Notes under the pieces: generated by a model
The model's database searches: none
Told to the model about the DNA's origin: nothing
What the model saw: the letters and a program-made list of their open reading frames with translations, nothing else
Shown: positions 1 to 9,481 of the stretch, piece after piece
Layout of the letters: every line of letters begins with the position of its first letter
Numbering within the stretch: the first letter of the stretch is position 1
Origin: Proteiniphilum saccharofermentans
GTDB lineage: Bacteria; Bacteroidota; Bacteroidia; Bacteroidales; Dysgonomonadaceae
Direction of reading: 5' to 3'
Length of the DNA stretch: 64,000 bases
Assembly (NCBI RefSeq): GCF_900095135.1
Contig: NZ_LT605205.1
Span: 2,356,001 to 2,420,000 of the forward strand
Made by a program: the position numbers and the translations under genes

Positions 1-825
1 TCCTCCGTAAAACATAGGGATACCGAAACGCTGGCTGCTTCCGAAAGCAATGTCGGCCCCCCATTCACCCGGAGGGGTGAGTATTGCCAATGCCATCAGA
101 TCGGTAGCCACAGCCACTTTGCATTCAGCCTTATGCGCCCTTTCAGTGAAGTCGGTATAATCCTCCACATTCCCGTTACCATTGGGATATTGGATGATTG
201 CTCCAAAGAATGGCTTATCGAAAGTAACAGTTTTATAATCACCGACAACAACCTCTATTCCTGCATAATACATTCTCGTCTTAAGCACTGCCAATGTTTG
301 GGGAAAGGTATTCTCATCCACAAACAGCGTTTCAACTCCGTTTTTCACTTGTTCACGGCTACGAAGACCATACATCATGGTGGCCGCCTCAGCAGCGGCG
401 GTAGCCTCGTCCAACAGGGAACTGTTGGCCAGCGGCAGTGCGGTAAGTTCGCTCACCACCGTTTGGAAGTTTAGCAATGCCTCCAGACGTCCCTGTGAAA
501 TCTCAGCCTGATAAGGGGTATAAGAAGTGTACCATACCGGATTTTCAAAGACATTACGGTAGATCACTGCGGGAGTAACGGTATCATACCACCCCATTCC
601 GATATAGGAAGTATAGATATCATTCAGAGATGCAATATGGGCTATCTCTTCGGCATATTCCTGCTCCGACAATGCTTTCGGCAAAGAAAGAGGCTCCTTC
701 AAACGGATATCTGACGGAATTGTCTGGTCGATCAGCTCATCCATGGAAGAAAGATCGATTGCTTCGAGCATTTTCTGTTTATCGGCCTCGGCAATACCGA
801 TATGTCGGTTTTTAAATTGTTCCAT
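1..825 (-). CDS. gcvP: Glycine dehydrogenase (decarboxylating), P-protein, N-terminal part
   Basis: The minus-strand frame stays open from the ATG at 825 to the window edge, so only about 275 N-terminal residues are visible and the C-terminal half, including the PLP lysine, lies outside. The protein starts MEQFKNRHIG and contains the conserved segments SYIGMGWYDT, PYQAEISQGR and ATAAAEAATM, typical of the P-protein, which decarboxylates glycine and transfers the aminomethyl group to lipoyl H-protein. An in-frame ATG nine bases upstream (834) is an alternative start. No gcvT or gcvH is seen in this window. The family assignment is firm; whether the gene is one long chain or split into two subunits cannot be seen here. 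Confidence 0.93.
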   Translation of the reverse strand, partial: MEQFKNRHIGIAEADKQKMLEAIDLSSMDELIDQTIPSDIRLKEPLSLPKALSEQEYAEEIAHIASLNDIYTSYIGMGWYDTVTPAVIYRNVFENPVWYTSYTPYQAEISQGRLEALLNFQTVVSELTALPLANSSLLDEATAAAEAATMMYGLRSREQVKNGVETLFVDENTFPQTLAVLKTRMYYAGIEVVVGDYKTVTFDKPFFGAIIQYPNGNGNVEDYTDFTERAHKAECKVAVATDLMALAILTPPGEWGADIAFGSSQRFGIPMFYGG

Positions 826-947
826 TTTTATCATAACACGCGCTATGGGTAAATTACTTATTATTAATCTTTTTTTCTCTTCGGGAGATGTGGAAAAACT
901 CCACATACAAACTCAACCGGGAATCCATCGTACGAACCGGCTATAAT

Positions 948-1595
948 TTATTGCCCGACGAAGGGATTATTCTTTTTCTCAAATCCAATGGTAGTGGCAG
1001 GGCCGTGTCCAGAATAAACCACTGTATTGTTGGGGAGAGTAAACATCTTGGTTTCTATGCTGTTTACCAAATCCTCATAGCTTCCCCTCGGTAGGTCTGT
1101 CCTCCCTACACCGGAATAAAAGAGCAAATCCCCACCGAATACACAACCCTCTGTTTCATGATAGAATGCCACACTGCCGGGCGAATGTCCCGGGGTATGA
1201 AATACCCTAAGCGATTGATTTCCGAAAGCAACTATATCCCCTTCATTCAGATAATTACCGATCTCCGGCTTAAAATCTGCATTGCTACCGGGCAGCCCGA
1301 AAACTTGCATTTGGCCGGCTATATCTTCCAACAGGAAGAGATCGTCGGGATGGCATTGCACCCTAACATCGAATTGAGAGGCGAGCAGATTAACCCCAAA
1401 GATATGGTCAAAATGCAGGTGCGTGTTCAGTATATGCCTCACTTTAAGATTATTACTTCTAAGGTAACTGAGTAAGAGTTCCTTTTCTTCAGAATAAAAA
1501 GGAGCCGGATCGATTACCACACACTCCCTGGTCTCGTCGGATAATACATAAGTATTCACTCCCAACGGATTAAATTCAAATGTTTTTATATTCAT
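948..1595 (-). CDS. MBL-fold metallo-hydrolase (glyoxalase II-like)
   Basis: A 215-residue metallo-beta-lactamase-fold hydrolase. The zinc-binding signature is THLHFDH (H59, H61, D63, H64), followed by HTPGHSPGS and a GGDLLF segment that supply further metal ligands. Length and motifs match the short bacterial glyoxalase II-like proteins that cleave thioesters such as acyl-glutathione or related low-molecular-weight thiols; the substrate cannot be inferred here. I chose the ATG at 1595 (MNIKTFEF), because the 20 residues of in-frame extension upstream are not typical of the family. A hairpin lies beyond the stop at 888-906 (ATGTGGA, loop, TCCACAT) but lacks a U-tract on the transcript side. 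Cytoplasmic, with no signal peptide. Confidence 0.85.
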   Translation of the reverse strand: MNIKTFEFNPLGVNTYVLSDETRECVVIDPAPFYSEEKELLLSYLRSNNLKVRHILNTHLHFDHIFGVNLLASQFDVRVQCHPDDLFLLEDIAGQMQVFGLPGSNADFKPEIGNYLNEGDIVAFGNQSLRVFHTPGHSPGSVAFYHETEGCVFGGDLLFYSGVGRTDLPRGSYEDLVNSIETKMFTLPNNTVVYSGHGPATTIGFEKKNNPFVGQ

Positions 1596-1654
1596 GCTTA
1601 TATGTTCTTTGCTGGGAAAGTCAGCGCCCCTTCCCGTGATAATTTCATTTAGCA

Positions 1655-1685
1655 CAAAAATAACGCTTTCTTTTGGATTAACAGA
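1655..1685 (-). promoter_or_regulatory. Candidate promoter of the MBL-fold gene
   Basis: Read on the minus strand, TCTG (1682-1685), a 19-base spacer and TATTTTTG (1655-1662) fit the Bacteroidetes -33/-7 consensus with one mismatch in the -33 box. It lies about 60 bases before the chosen start codon. This is pattern matching only. Confidence 0.5.
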
Positions 1686-1720
1686 AAATTACAGACCTAT
1701 AAAGTTGCCCGAAATTACCC

Positions 1721-2344
1721 TTAACTTAACGGCAGATAGACCAGCTTTTTTGTCTGAAAAAAAGGTTCGGAGAAGTAATCTGAAAGAGATACCAGCTCAG
1801 CGGCCTTCCGGTAAGGATGCAACTCAGCCGAAAGATCCCCCCCCTTCAGGCAAATAATTCCATTGGGTAAAGCGTTGATCTGTTCCCGTGAGATATTTTT
1901 ACGGGAAATCCTGACCAGTTCGGGCAGAGGCATTACCGCCCTGCTCACAATAAAATGGTATTTCCTTTTTTCCTCTTCGACCCGGGCATGCACTGTTTCT
2001 ACGTTCTTCAATCCTATTGTTTCGGATATCTCTTTCGCAACCTTCACTTTCTTTCCGATACTGTCAAGCAGTACAAACTGCACTTCGGGAAAGAAAATAG
2101 CCAACGGAATACCGGGAAAGCCTCCACCCGTGCCTACATCCATAATGGTAGATCCCGGGGTAAAACGGATATACCGGGCAATAGCCAACGAGTGCAGTAC
2201 GTGATGCGGATAGAGATTATGGATATCCTTGCGGGAAATTACATTGATTTTGGCATTCCAGTCGGAATAAAGATCAGGCAGTGCTTCAAACTGCTGTTTC
2301 TGCTTCTCAGTAAGCGACGGAAAATAGGTTTCGAGACTTTTCAC
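1721..2344 (-). CDS. rsmG: 16S rRNA (guanine527-N7)-methyltransferase RsmG
   Basis: A 207-residue class I SAM-dependent methyltransferase of the GidB/RsmG family, which methylates N7 of G527 in 16S rRNA. The SAM-binding motif VGTGGGFPGIPLAI and the following FVLLDS segment are typical, as is the N-terminal region ending LYPHHVLHSLAIARY. The start codon is GTG at 2344; it overlaps the TGA of the upstream lipoprotein gene in a four-base GTGA, implying translational coupling. The length is normal for the family. Loss of RsmG is known to give low-level streptomycin resistance in other bacteria; this copy looks intact. Confidence 0.95.
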   Translation of the reverse strand: MKSLETYFPSLTEKQKQQFEALPDLYSDWNAKINVISRKDIHNLYPHHVLHSLAIARYIRFTPGSTIMDVGTGGGFPGIPLAIFFPEVQFVLLDSIGKKVKVAKEISETIGLKNVETVHARVEEEKRKYHFIVSRAVMPLPELVRISRKNISREQINALPNGIICLKGGDLSAELHPYRKAAELVSLSDYFSEPFFQTKKLVYLPLS

Positions 2345-3249
2345 TTTAAATCGGCTAATTTAGCTGCAACGCTGTTTTCCCTCAACAGGGGGAATATCAT
2401 TTCATACGGGATAAATACCTGGGGAGCATCCAATTGATATGCCGAATATTCACCCTTGTTATATGTATAAATGATTCCTTTGTCGTCCAGCAGGAAATTC
2501 TGGTTAGGCACAATCTCCCTTACACCGAAAAAACCAAGATCCTCCAGTTCCTCCACGCTCCCGGCATTAGCCTGTTCCAATAAAGACGTGATAATCAGCC
2601 GCTGAAGGGCCGTATCATAGCCGGCGTTGAAAATATCATTCTCGGTAACCTGCCTGCCTGTATTCAGATTTAAAACATAATTACGGTAGGAGTCGTAAGA
2701 AGCCGCCCCACCCTTGTTATTGGATTGTTTCACCTGAAATGAAAGAACTTCATGATAATTGTAGACAATAGAATCAGAAATGCTCTCATAATAGGAATAG
2801 AAGAAATCTTCGGTGTAATGTTCGCTGTCGGAAACATCGATGCCGGAGATAAGGCTGTTCAGTTCACGGATTTCATCTGCGCTCTCCCGATATGTCCCTG
2901 CATCGGCGGTATAGTTCTCTATATAATTTCTTATATACGCCTGCACAGCGTCCGGAGGGGACAAAGTATCATACGGTGCACCAAAAGTATTCCTGATAAA
3001 GAACTGTTGTAACATATCCAGGTTCATTTTACCACTGCTGACAGGATAAATAAAATCCACTTCTATATTACAATAAGGATTTGCCGTATCCCCGTCGAGA
3101 TGGTGCCGGGCAACCAGACTGACCGTATCGAACTCAACGTTATTCTCCGCCCTGAACATACTACGTCCACTCTGCTGGTTGCAGGAAATGAAAAACGACA
3201 GCGTTAGCATGAACAGCAAGACAACCGACATTCTATGATGTATCCCCAT
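2341..3249 (-). CDS. DUF3298/RsiV-like lipoprotein
   Basis: A 302-residue protein with a lipoprotein signal peptide: hydrophobic segment at about residues 8-22 and lipobox FISC with Cys23. The C-terminal part (about 200-290), with the sequence FFGVREIVPNQNFLLDDKG and a closing FIPYEMIFPLL, matches the DUF3298 fold found in the extracytoplasmic domain of RsiV-type proteins; the middle (about 75-190) is a probable DUF4163-like region. Several members bind lysozyme, but binding is not shown for this branch. It overlaps rsmG by four bases, so the two are co-transcribed, although no functional link is obvious. Likely anchored in the cell envelope. Confidence 0.75.
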   Translation of the reverse strand: MGIHHRMSVVLLFMLTLSFFISCNQQSGRSMFRAENNVEFDTVSLVARHHLDGDTANPYCNIEVDFIYPVSSGKMNLDMLQQFFIRNTFGAPYDTLSPPDAVQAYIRNYIENYTADAGTYRESADEIRELNSLISGIDVSDSEHYTEDFFYSYYESISDSIVYNYHEVLSFQVKQSNNKGGAASYDSYRNYVLNLNTGRQVTENDIFNAGYDTALQRLIITSLLEQANAGSVEELEDLGFFGVREIVPNQNFLLDDKGIIYTYNKGEYSAYQLDAPQVFIPYEMIFPLLRENSVAAKLADLK

Positions 3250-3397
3250 AACGAAAGACTTTACAATTATCGGTACAAAAATACATATTTTATCGGGAAT
3301 CCTCCGCGTAGATCCCCACTTTTTAAAATAAATGAGGATACGTGCGATCCCGTACCCTCATCTATACAACGAAAATTATCTATCGAAAATTTCACTA

Positions 3398-4552
3398 TCA
3401 GTAAGCATGTCCGTCGGATTCCAGGTCATCCAGGCTCAGTTTCTTTTTCTCCAACGCCCTCCAGGCATAGAATATATAGGCAATCACGAACGGCACGAGA
3501 AGTGAAACTACCGCCATAGCCGAAAGCGTAAAATAGCTCGAAGAAGAGTTTTGCAGGGTAAGTGAACTCTGCAGATCAACCGATGAGGGATAATAGGCAG
3601 TATTGTTATAACCGGCCACCAGCAGAAGCATAGTCACAGTCACGATAGCACCTGCACCGGCGAACCAGACTCCTTTCTTAAACCCTTTATTGAAAACCGT
3701 ATTGAAAATACCATACAGGACAGACAATACTCCCAGCACAAAGAGTACCAATACGATCGGCATCTCGATGAAATTATGAAGGTATTTCATCTTCTCCATA
3801 TATATCACTTTTGTTTCTGGATTGACAGCATAACCTTCAGCGACCAGCGTCCAGATCAAAAAGACAAGGAAGAAAACCACAAAAGGTACCCCATTATACA
3901 AAGTAAATTTGCGCGATCTCGCTTCGAGTACTTCATGGTCGAGCCGGTTTACAAAAAAGAGGCTTGCCATGGTACGGGCAAGGAAGAGTACCGCCAACCC
4001 GAGACTCAGATTTCTTACATCTGCCAACAGCTCAAGCCCGTGAAGCGGGTTCTGCCACTGGCTGATGGTAAAGCCTGAGGCACCCAGCCCGGCAATATTG
4101 CCTTTACCCACGGTAAACTCTGACCCGGTGAAGAAAGAGGAGACCACCACACCTAACAAAAATGTGCCCAACACACCATTCAGGAACAGGAATGCGCGAT
4201 AGGTCTTCGGGCCAAAGATATTCCCCGGCTTGGACTGGTATTCATAGGATATAGCCTGCAATACGAAGCAGAAAAGTAGAATCATCCATGCCCAATAGGC
4301 ACCTCCGAAGCTGGTCGAATAGAAGAGTGGAAACGATGCAAAAAAGGCACCCCCGAAAGTGACCAGCGTGGTAAAGGTATATTCCCATTTGCGTCCGAGT
4401 GCGTTGATCAGAAGCTTCTTCTCATCCTCTTTCTTCGAAAGGGAGTTCAACATGGACTGGCCTCCCTGCACAAACATCAGGAACACCAGTAATCCGCCAA
4501 GAAGCGACATTACAAACCACCAGTATTTTTGTAGAAAGTCGTATGTTATCAT
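3398..4552 (-). CDS. cydB: Cytochrome bd ubiquinol oxidase subunit II
   Basis: A 384-residue integral membrane protein with about eight or nine hydrophobic segments, beginning MITYDFLQKYWWFVM. The segments GGQSMLN and SYEYQSK and the repeated helices match CydB, the subunit that stabilises the haems held by CydA. It follows cydA with a 38-base gap, forming a cydAB operon. The C-terminus is a charged cytoplasmic tail. No cydX-like small ORF could be supported next to it. Cytochrome bd reduces O2 to water at high affinity, so it gives microaerobic respiration or oxygen protection in an otherwise fermentative cell. Confidence 0.95.
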   Translation of the reverse strand: MITYDFLQKYWWFVMSLLGGLLVFLMFVQGGQSMLNSLSKKEDEKKLLINALGRKWEYTFTTLVTFGGAFFASFPLFYSTSFGGAYWAWMILLFCFVLQAISYEYQSKPGNIFGPKTYRAFLFLNGVLGTFLLGVVVSSFFTGSEFTVGKGNIAGLGASGFTISQWQNPLHGLELLADVRNLSLGLAVLFLARTMASLFFVNRLDHEVLEARSRKFTLYNGVPFVVFFLVFLIWTLVAEGYAVNPETKVIYMEKMKYLHNFIEMPIVLVLFVLGVLSVLYGIFNTVFNKGFKKGVWFAGAGAIVTVTMLLLVAGYNNTAYYPSSVDLQSSLTLQNSSSSYFTLSAMAVVSLLVPFVIAYIFYAWRALEKKKLSLDDLESDGHAY

Positions 4553-4590
4553 TGTTTTTATCTTTTAGTCTGTTTAACCATGTAACGGGA

Positions 4591-6153
4591 TCAGGCCTCT
4601 TCCCCGGGAAGGGGATCCGGGCCTTTTTTGATCTGTTTTACCATAATAGCCGCTTCTGCGATTAACATTCCCGTAAACAATACCGTAAAAATGATAAAGG
4701 TAGTAATAATATTGCCCGGGGATACTGCGGACGCAGCCAGTTGTACCGGAAGAATATCCTGGATAGTCCATGGCTGGCGGCCCACTTCTGCCACTATCCA
4801 TCCTGCCTGGCCGGCGATAAAGGGCAGAGGTATACTCCACAATGCCACATATAGCAACCATTTTGTGTCACGCAAATCTTTCTTGTAGATAAAATAGAGA
4901 AGGATCGCGAAGAACAGGATAGAATAAAGTCCTATGACCACCATCAAGTGGAAAGTATAGAATGTAAGAGGTACATCGGGTACCAGATCTTTCCCTGTTT
5001 CGAGGTAACCGTAACCGAAATGCGCATAATTCTCCCTGAGAATAATCTCATGATTGGCTGCATCGGCATCACGTCCTTCCGCTATGGCGGTCTGATAATC
5101 GGCCAGTGCCTGGATAGCTTTTTCTCCCCGGGCTTTTCTCTCTTCAAAAGAGAGGGCGGTAGTTCCGTCCTGAAGGGTATAGCCTCCATCTACAATATCT
5201 TTGATCCCGGGTACGAAAGCGTTCAGGTTCCTGTATCCAAGGAACGATAACAGTTTAGGTATCTCCAACTTAAAAATATAAGAATCCACTCCATCGTCAT
5301 ACGATTGTTTGGCTGGATTCAACATTCCTATTGCCACCAAACCGGCACCCTCTTTCCCTTCATAAAGACCCTCCATGGCGGCCAGCTTCATCGGCTGCTT
5401 CTGTGACACTTCATAGGCGGAGCCGTCACCGGTAACTGCCAGCATCACAAAAGCGACCACCCCTACTATGCCTCCTACCTTTGCACTTTTCAGGGCAAAA
5501 TCTATATGCCGTTTTTTCAACAGGTACCACGCAGAGACGCCTGCCACAAAACCGGCTCCGATTGCCCATCCGGAGAAGATGGCATGCAGGAATTTATTAT
5601 ATGCTACCGGCGAAAGGACTACAGCCCAGAAATCAACCATTTCATTCCGTACTGTCTCGGGATTAAACTCCATTCCGACAGGATATTGCATCCAGGCATT
5701 GGCCACCAGAATCCAGAATGCCGACAACGTAGCCCCGGCAAACACTAACCAAGTGGAGGCAAGATGCATTTTCTTGCTTACCCTGTTCCATCCAAAGAAC
5801 ATGACAGAGATAAATGTGGCTTCCATAAAGAAAGCAACGATCCCTTCAATGGCAAGGGGAGCTCCAAAGATATCCCCCACGAACCAACTGTAATTCGACC
5901 AGTTGGTACCGAACTGGAACTCCAGGATAATACCTGTAGCCACTCCAATCGCAAAGTTGATACCGAAGATTTTTTGCCAGAACTTGGTAACTTGTTTCCA
6001 TTTTTCATCTCCCGTCCTCACATACATGGTTTCCATGAGGGCCATAATAAGTGCCAACCCAATAGTGAGCGGGACAAATATCCAGTGATAGCCGGCAGTA
6101 AGAGCGAATTGAGCTCTCGACCAATTGACTGTAGACACACTTAATAGATCCAT
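4591..6153 (-). CDS. cydA: Cytochrome bd ubiquinol oxidase subunit I
   Basis: A 520-residue membrane protein. The N-terminus SRAQFALTAGYHWIF contains the conserved haem-ligand histidine (H23). FGINFAIGVATG, EFQFGTNW and GDIFGAPLAIEG are diagnostic, and GRQPW near the C-terminus is the conserved quinol-oxidase signature. The quinol-binding Q-loop, after KQPMKLAAMEG, is longer than the minimal short form and carries an insertion (about residues 265-380) with many charged residues. First gene of cydAB, transcribed leftwards. The DUF3467 gene 160 bases upstream is on the same strand; the spacer holds no further gene that I can see. Confidence 0.96.
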   Translation of the reverse strand: MDLLSVSTVNWSRAQFALTAGYHWIFVPLTIGLALIMALMETMYVRTGDEKWKQVTKFWQKIFGINFAIGVATGIILEFQFGTNWSNYSWFVGDIFGAPLAIEGIVAFFMEATFISVMFFGWNRVSKKMHLASTWLVFAGATLSAFWILVANAWMQYPVGMEFNPETVRNEMVDFWAVVLSPVAYNKFLHAIFSGWAIGAGFVAGVSAWYLLKKRHIDFALKSAKVGGIVGVVAFVMLAVTGDGSAYEVSQKQPMKLAAMEGLYEGKEGAGLVAIGMLNPAKQSYDDGVDSYIFKLEIPKLLSFLGYRNLNAFVPGIKDIVDGGYTLQDGTTALSFEERKARGEKAIQALADYQTAIAEGRDADAANHEIILRENYAHFGYGYLETGKDLVPDVPLTFYTFHLMVVIGLYSILFFAILLYFIYKKDLRDTKWLLYVALWSIPLPFIAGQAGWIVAEVGRQPWTIQDILPVQLAASAVSPGNIITTFIIFTVLFTGMLIAEAAIMVKQIKKGPDPLPGEEA

Positions 6154-6313
6154 AAATTTTGAATATTTAATCTTAATTATTCCATTGACAGCGTCTTTCC
6201 ATAGCGTTTACCACGCATTATTTACAACGCCTTTTGTGATTTTTAAATAAATTTCCCCTATTTCCTTTTTTCATGCGGTGGGATATACCAAGACCGCCAG
6301 GCAATATGTGAAC

Positions 6314-6622
6314 CTAAGCCTGCCCTATCCCACCTATGGGCGGCAAGAAACCAGGATCGCCCTGAATCCTGATCGACCCGTTCTGCTGCTCAAATTTATC
6401 GATATTATCTTTCAATGCCATCAGTAACCTCTTCGCATGTTCAGGCGTGAGTATGATTCTCGATTTGACTTTCGCTTTAGGCACACCCGGGACAATACGG
6501 ACAAAATCAACAACAAATTCCGACGAGGAATGCGATATAATTGCCAGATTGGAGTAAATCCCCTGTGCAATTTCATCACTTAATTCAATCTGTATTTCGT
6601 TGTTCTTATTGAAATTTTCCAT
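6314..6622 (-). CDS. DUF3467 family protein
   Basis: A 102-residue cytoplasmic protein of the DUF3467 family: IQIELSDEIAQGIYSNLAII, then SSSEFVVDFVRIVPG and RIILTPEHAKRLLMAL are the conserved blocks. Function unknown; small members of this family occur widely in Bacteroidetes and archaea. It precedes cydA on the same strand with a 160-base gap, which may reflect co-transcription or chance. The tail FLPPIGGIGQA is Gly/Pro-rich and probably flexible. The start codon ATG at 6622 follows an AT-rich leader containing two hairpins. Confidence 0.8.
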   Translation of the reverse strand: MENFNKNNEIQIELSDEIAQGIYSNLAIISHSSSEFVVDFVRIVPGVPKAKVKSRIILTPEHAKRLLMALKDNIDKFEQQNGSIRIQGDPGFLPPIGGIGQA

Positions 6623-6724
6623 TATTTGACTGTGAATTTAATAACTCTGGCACATAATATGACCGTTTGGATACGTAGAAATGCAGTGTATGCCTGATTA
6701 TCAAACAAACAGTGCTTTTCTTTG

Positions 6725-6807
6725 AACTATTAAAATAGTTTAAACAAAGAAACTTAATTTTCTCCAATCTACAAAAGAAAAGGAGAAAATTCTTTCCTTT
6801 TGTAGAT
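6725..6807 (-). other. Two inverted repeats in the ald-DUF3467 spacer
   Basis: A 16-base inverted repeat (AACTATT, AA, AATAGTT; 6725-6740) is followed by a larger hairpin with an 11-base perfect stem (ATCTACAAAAG / CTTTTGTAGAT; 6767-6807) and further A/T pairing inside the loop. They lie between the end of ald (6898) and the DUF3467 start. No U-tract follows on the minus strand, so this need not be a terminator; a leader structure or protein-binding site is possible. Confidence 0.5.
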
Positions 6808-6897
6808 CTATTCATCAACTACAGATTAGCTAAATACCATATTGAGGAATTATCGGAATAATTTCCTATTTTCAGGACAGAAGATATTCTGTATTCC

Positions 6898-8007
6898 TTA
6901 TAATTCCAATGGCGTGTAAGGCAAATCCAGCGAGTCGGCCACATTTTTAAACACCACATCCCCTTTTATTATATTCAATCCGTAGCGTAAATCCTGATAT
7001 TGCCTGCAAGCTCCTTCCCATCCCATCTCAACAAGCTTTATCACATAAGGCAGCGTGGCATTGGTAAGTGCGCGTGTAGATGTAATGGGAACGGCTCCGG
7101 GCATATTGGCAACACAATAGTGAACGATGCCATCCACATCAAAAACTGGATCGGCATGTGTGGTAGGATGTGTAGTTTCGAAACATCCGCCCTGATCTAC
7201 GGAAACATCTACCATTACCGTGCCTGGCTCCATTTCTTTGAGCATTTCCCGCTTTACCAGGTGCGGAGCCCTGGCACCCACCAATAAGGTAGCACCGATC
7301 ACCAAGTCGGCGGTTTTGATCGACTCCGCAATCGACATCTCTGTGGAGTAAAGGGTATCTACGTTTGGAGGAAGGATTTCCGACAAATACCGAAGACGGT
7401 TCAGGTTAATATCGAGTAGTTTTATATTTGCTCCCAATCCGGCAGCCATCAGGGCGGCATTATGTCCGACCACTCCACCACCGATGATCACTACTTCGGC
7501 CGGTTTCACGCCAGGTACGCCCCCTAGCAAAATACCCTTGCCACCCTGCGGCTTTTCCAGATATTTGGCACCCTCCTGGACAGATAAACGGCCGGCCACC
7601 TCGCTCATGGGTGTAAGCAACGGCAGTGACCCGTCTTTGTCATTCATTACCGTTTCATAGGCAATGCAGACAGCTCCGCTCGAAATCATGGCTTCAGTGA
7701 GTTTTTTGTCGGATGCAAAGTGAAAATAGGTAAATACCACCTGATCCCTTTTTATCAGATGATATTCGCTTTCTATCGGTTCTTTCACTTTCACGATCAC
7801 ATCCGCAATCCCATACACATCTTCAATACGGTCAAGGATGACAGCTCCGGCTTTTACATAGCTCTCATCCGACAGGTTACTTTTGATGCCGGCGCCTTTC
7901 TGCACGTAAACTTTGTGTCCTCGACCGGTAAGTTCCAAAACACCATCAGGCGTCATGGCTATTCTTCCTTCTTTGACTTTAATTTCTTTGGGTATTCCTA
8001 CGATCAT
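6898..8007 (-). CDS. ald: Alanine dehydrogenase
   Basis: A 369-residue NAD-dependent L-alanine dehydrogenase, which interconverts alanine with pyruvate, ammonium and NADH. The substrate and catalytic residues can be placed as R15, K75 (VKVKEP), H96 (FTYFHFASD) and an Asp at about 271 (DVSVDQGG). The nucleotide-binding loop is GGGVVG at 176-181. The start [10 protein letters not shown] is canonical and the length is normal. It is divergent from fba across a 456-base spacer. In an amino-acid fermenter it would link alanine turnover to pyruvate and redox balance; that role is inferred. Confidence 0.96.
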   Translation of the reverse strand: MIVGIPKEIKVKEGRIAMTPDGVLELTGRGHKVYVQKGAGIKSNLSDESYVKAGAVILDRIEDVYGIADVIVKVKEPIESEYHLIKRDQVVFTYFHFASDKKLTEAMISSGAVCIAYETVMNDKDGSLPLLTPMSEVAGRLSVQEGAKYLEKPQGGKGILLGGVPGVKPAEVVIIGGGVVGHNAALMAAGLGANIKLLDINLNRLRYLSEILPPNVDTLYSTEMSIAESIKTADLVIGATLLVGARAPHLVKREMLKEMEPGTVMVDVSVDQGGCFETTHPTTHADPVFDVDGIVHYCVANMPGAVPITSTRALTNATLPYVIKLVEMGWEGACRQYQDLRYGLNIIKGDVVFKNVADSLDLPYTPLEL

Positions 8008-8113
8008 AATAATAAAATTATAAAAATTATAAGTTGTTGTAAAATAATATTAGAATCAGGTGATAAATAATTGCAACGGTATTAATTCTGAGTGATCTGT
8101 TATAATATGATAG

Positions 8114-8158
8114 TTTCATATGACTAAAATTATTTATTTTCAATGGTGTCATATGACA
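8114..8158. promoter_or_regulatory. Repeated CATATG palindromes between ald and fba
   Basis: A perfect 12-base palindrome TGTCATATGACA lies at 8147-8158, and a second, partly matching TTTCATATGACT begins at 8114, 33 bases earlier. A third TTTCATATG occurs near 8255. Spacing and symmetry are those of a dimeric regulator site, but no regulator is identified. The rest of the 456-base spacer is AT-rich and holds no gene that I can see. Confidence 0.4.
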
Positions 8159-8377
8159 ATTGAGCGAAGCGAAATCGCCGACTTCCATTAAAAATCTTAA
8201 CTGTAGGCAACTCGCTTTTAATCATGATCTTTGGTGAAATCATTTTCATGCTCGTTTCATATGCAAAAATAAAAAGAAAAAATAAATCTACAATCTATTC
8301 AAACGGATTTATGAATGGATCGATTTGTCTTTTTTCACGGTTGAATAATCATTTTTAATGACTCTTTCGCATAAAAA

Positions 8378-8409
8378 TTTCTTTCATTACGGATTATATC
8401 GTATTTTTG
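8378..8409 (+). promoter_or_regulatory. Candidate fba promoter
   Basis: TTTC (8378-8381), a 20-base spacer and TATTTTTG (8402-8409) match the Bacteroidetes promoter with one mismatch. It ends 54 bases before the fba start codon, a normal leader length. Confidence 0.6.
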
Positions 8410-8463
8410 TGACAATATTTCAGATTTTTCAATCTATAATAAATAAAATAAATAATTAGAACA

Positions 8464-9456
8464 ATGGTAAGTTATAAAGAATTGGGTCTTGTAAACTCAA
8501 GAGAGCTGTTTAAGAAAGCAGTAGACGGCGGCTATGCTATTCCTGCTTTCAATTTCAACAACATGGAACAACTTCAGGCTATTATTTCGGCCTGTGTTGA
8601 AACAAAGTCTCCTGTAATCCTGCAGGTATCGAGCGGCGCACGTAAATACGCCAATCAGACATTATTGCGTTACATGGCTCAGGGGGCCGTACAATATGCA
8701 AAAGAACTGGGATATGAAATTCCTATCGTGCTCCATCTCGACCATGGCGACAGCTTTGAGCTTTGCAAGGATTGTATAGAGAGTGGTTTCTCTTCTGTGA
8801 TGATCGACGGATCACATCTTCCTTATGAAGAAAACATCGCCCTGACAAAGAAAGTGGTTGAGTATGCCCACCAACACGATGTAACCGTGGAAGGAGAACT
8901 CGGCGTATTGGCAGGTATTGAAGACGATGTACAGGCAGAACACCATACTTATACCGAACCCGATGAAGTAGTGGATTTTGTGACACGTACCGGTGTTGAC
9001 TCTTTGGCCATCTCCATAGGTACTTCACACGGTGCTTTCAAGTTCACTCCTGAACAATGCACCCGCAACGAACATGGTGTACTGGTTCCGCCCCCATTGC
9101 GTTTCGATATCCTCGAAGAAATTGAAAAACGGATCCCCGGATTCCCCATCGTTCTCCACGGATCTTCTTCCGTTCCCCAGCAATATGTGGAAACTATCAA
9201 CAAATACGGAGGAAAACTGGACGATTCAATCGGTATCCCGGAAGAACAATTGCGCAAAGCTGCCAAATCGGCTGTTTGCAAGATCAATATCGACTCCGAC
9301 GGACGTCTGGCCATGACTGCAGCCGTACGTGAAGTGTTTGCTACCAAACCGGCTGAATTTGACCCGCGTAAATACCTCGGCCCGGCACGTGAAGAGTTGA
9401 AGAAACTCTATATGCACAAGACTGAAAGTGTATTGGGAAGCGCCGGAAAAGCGTGA
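8464..9456 (+). CDS. fba: Fructose-bisphosphate aldolase, class II
   Basis: A 330-residue zinc-dependent class II aldolase, cleaving fructose 1,6-bisphosphate into dihydroxyacetone phosphate and glyceraldehyde 3-phosphate. VLHLDHGDS holds the catalytic Asp and a metal histidine; VEGELG, SIGTSHGAFKF and VLHGSSSVP complete the metal and phosphate sites. The Asp-rich insertion near KYGGKLDDSIG places it in the longer class IIB-like group. It has its own promoter, and a strong terminator follows the stop. Cytoplasmic glycolysis/gluconeogenesis enzyme. Confidence 0.96.
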   Translation: MVSYKELGLVNSRELFKKAVDGGYAIPAFNFNNMEQLQAIISACVETKSPVILQVSSGARKYANQTLLRYMAQGAVQYAKELGYEIPIVLHLDHGDSFELCKDCIESGFSSVMIDGSHLPYEENIALTKKVVEYAHQHDVTVEGELGVLAGIEDDVQAEHHTYTEPDEVVDFVTRTGVDSLAISIGTSHGAFKFTPEQCTRNEHGVLVPPPLRFDILEEIEKRIPGFPIVLHGSSSVPQQYVETINKYGGKLDDSIGIPEEQLRKAAKSAVCKINIDSDGRLAMTAAVREVFATKPAEFDPRKYLGPAREELKKLYMHKTESVLGSAGKA

Positions 9457-9481
9457 CCATACAGAGATAACATAATTTGAA

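Noticed and set aside
948-1655. Longer start of the MBL-fold protein at 1655
   Set aside because: The start codon would overlap the -7 box and adds 20 residues not typical of the family.
6606-6818. A 70-codon minus-strand frame upstream of the DUF3467 gene
   Set aside because: It overlaps the DUF3467 start, spans two hairpins and has no recognisable features.
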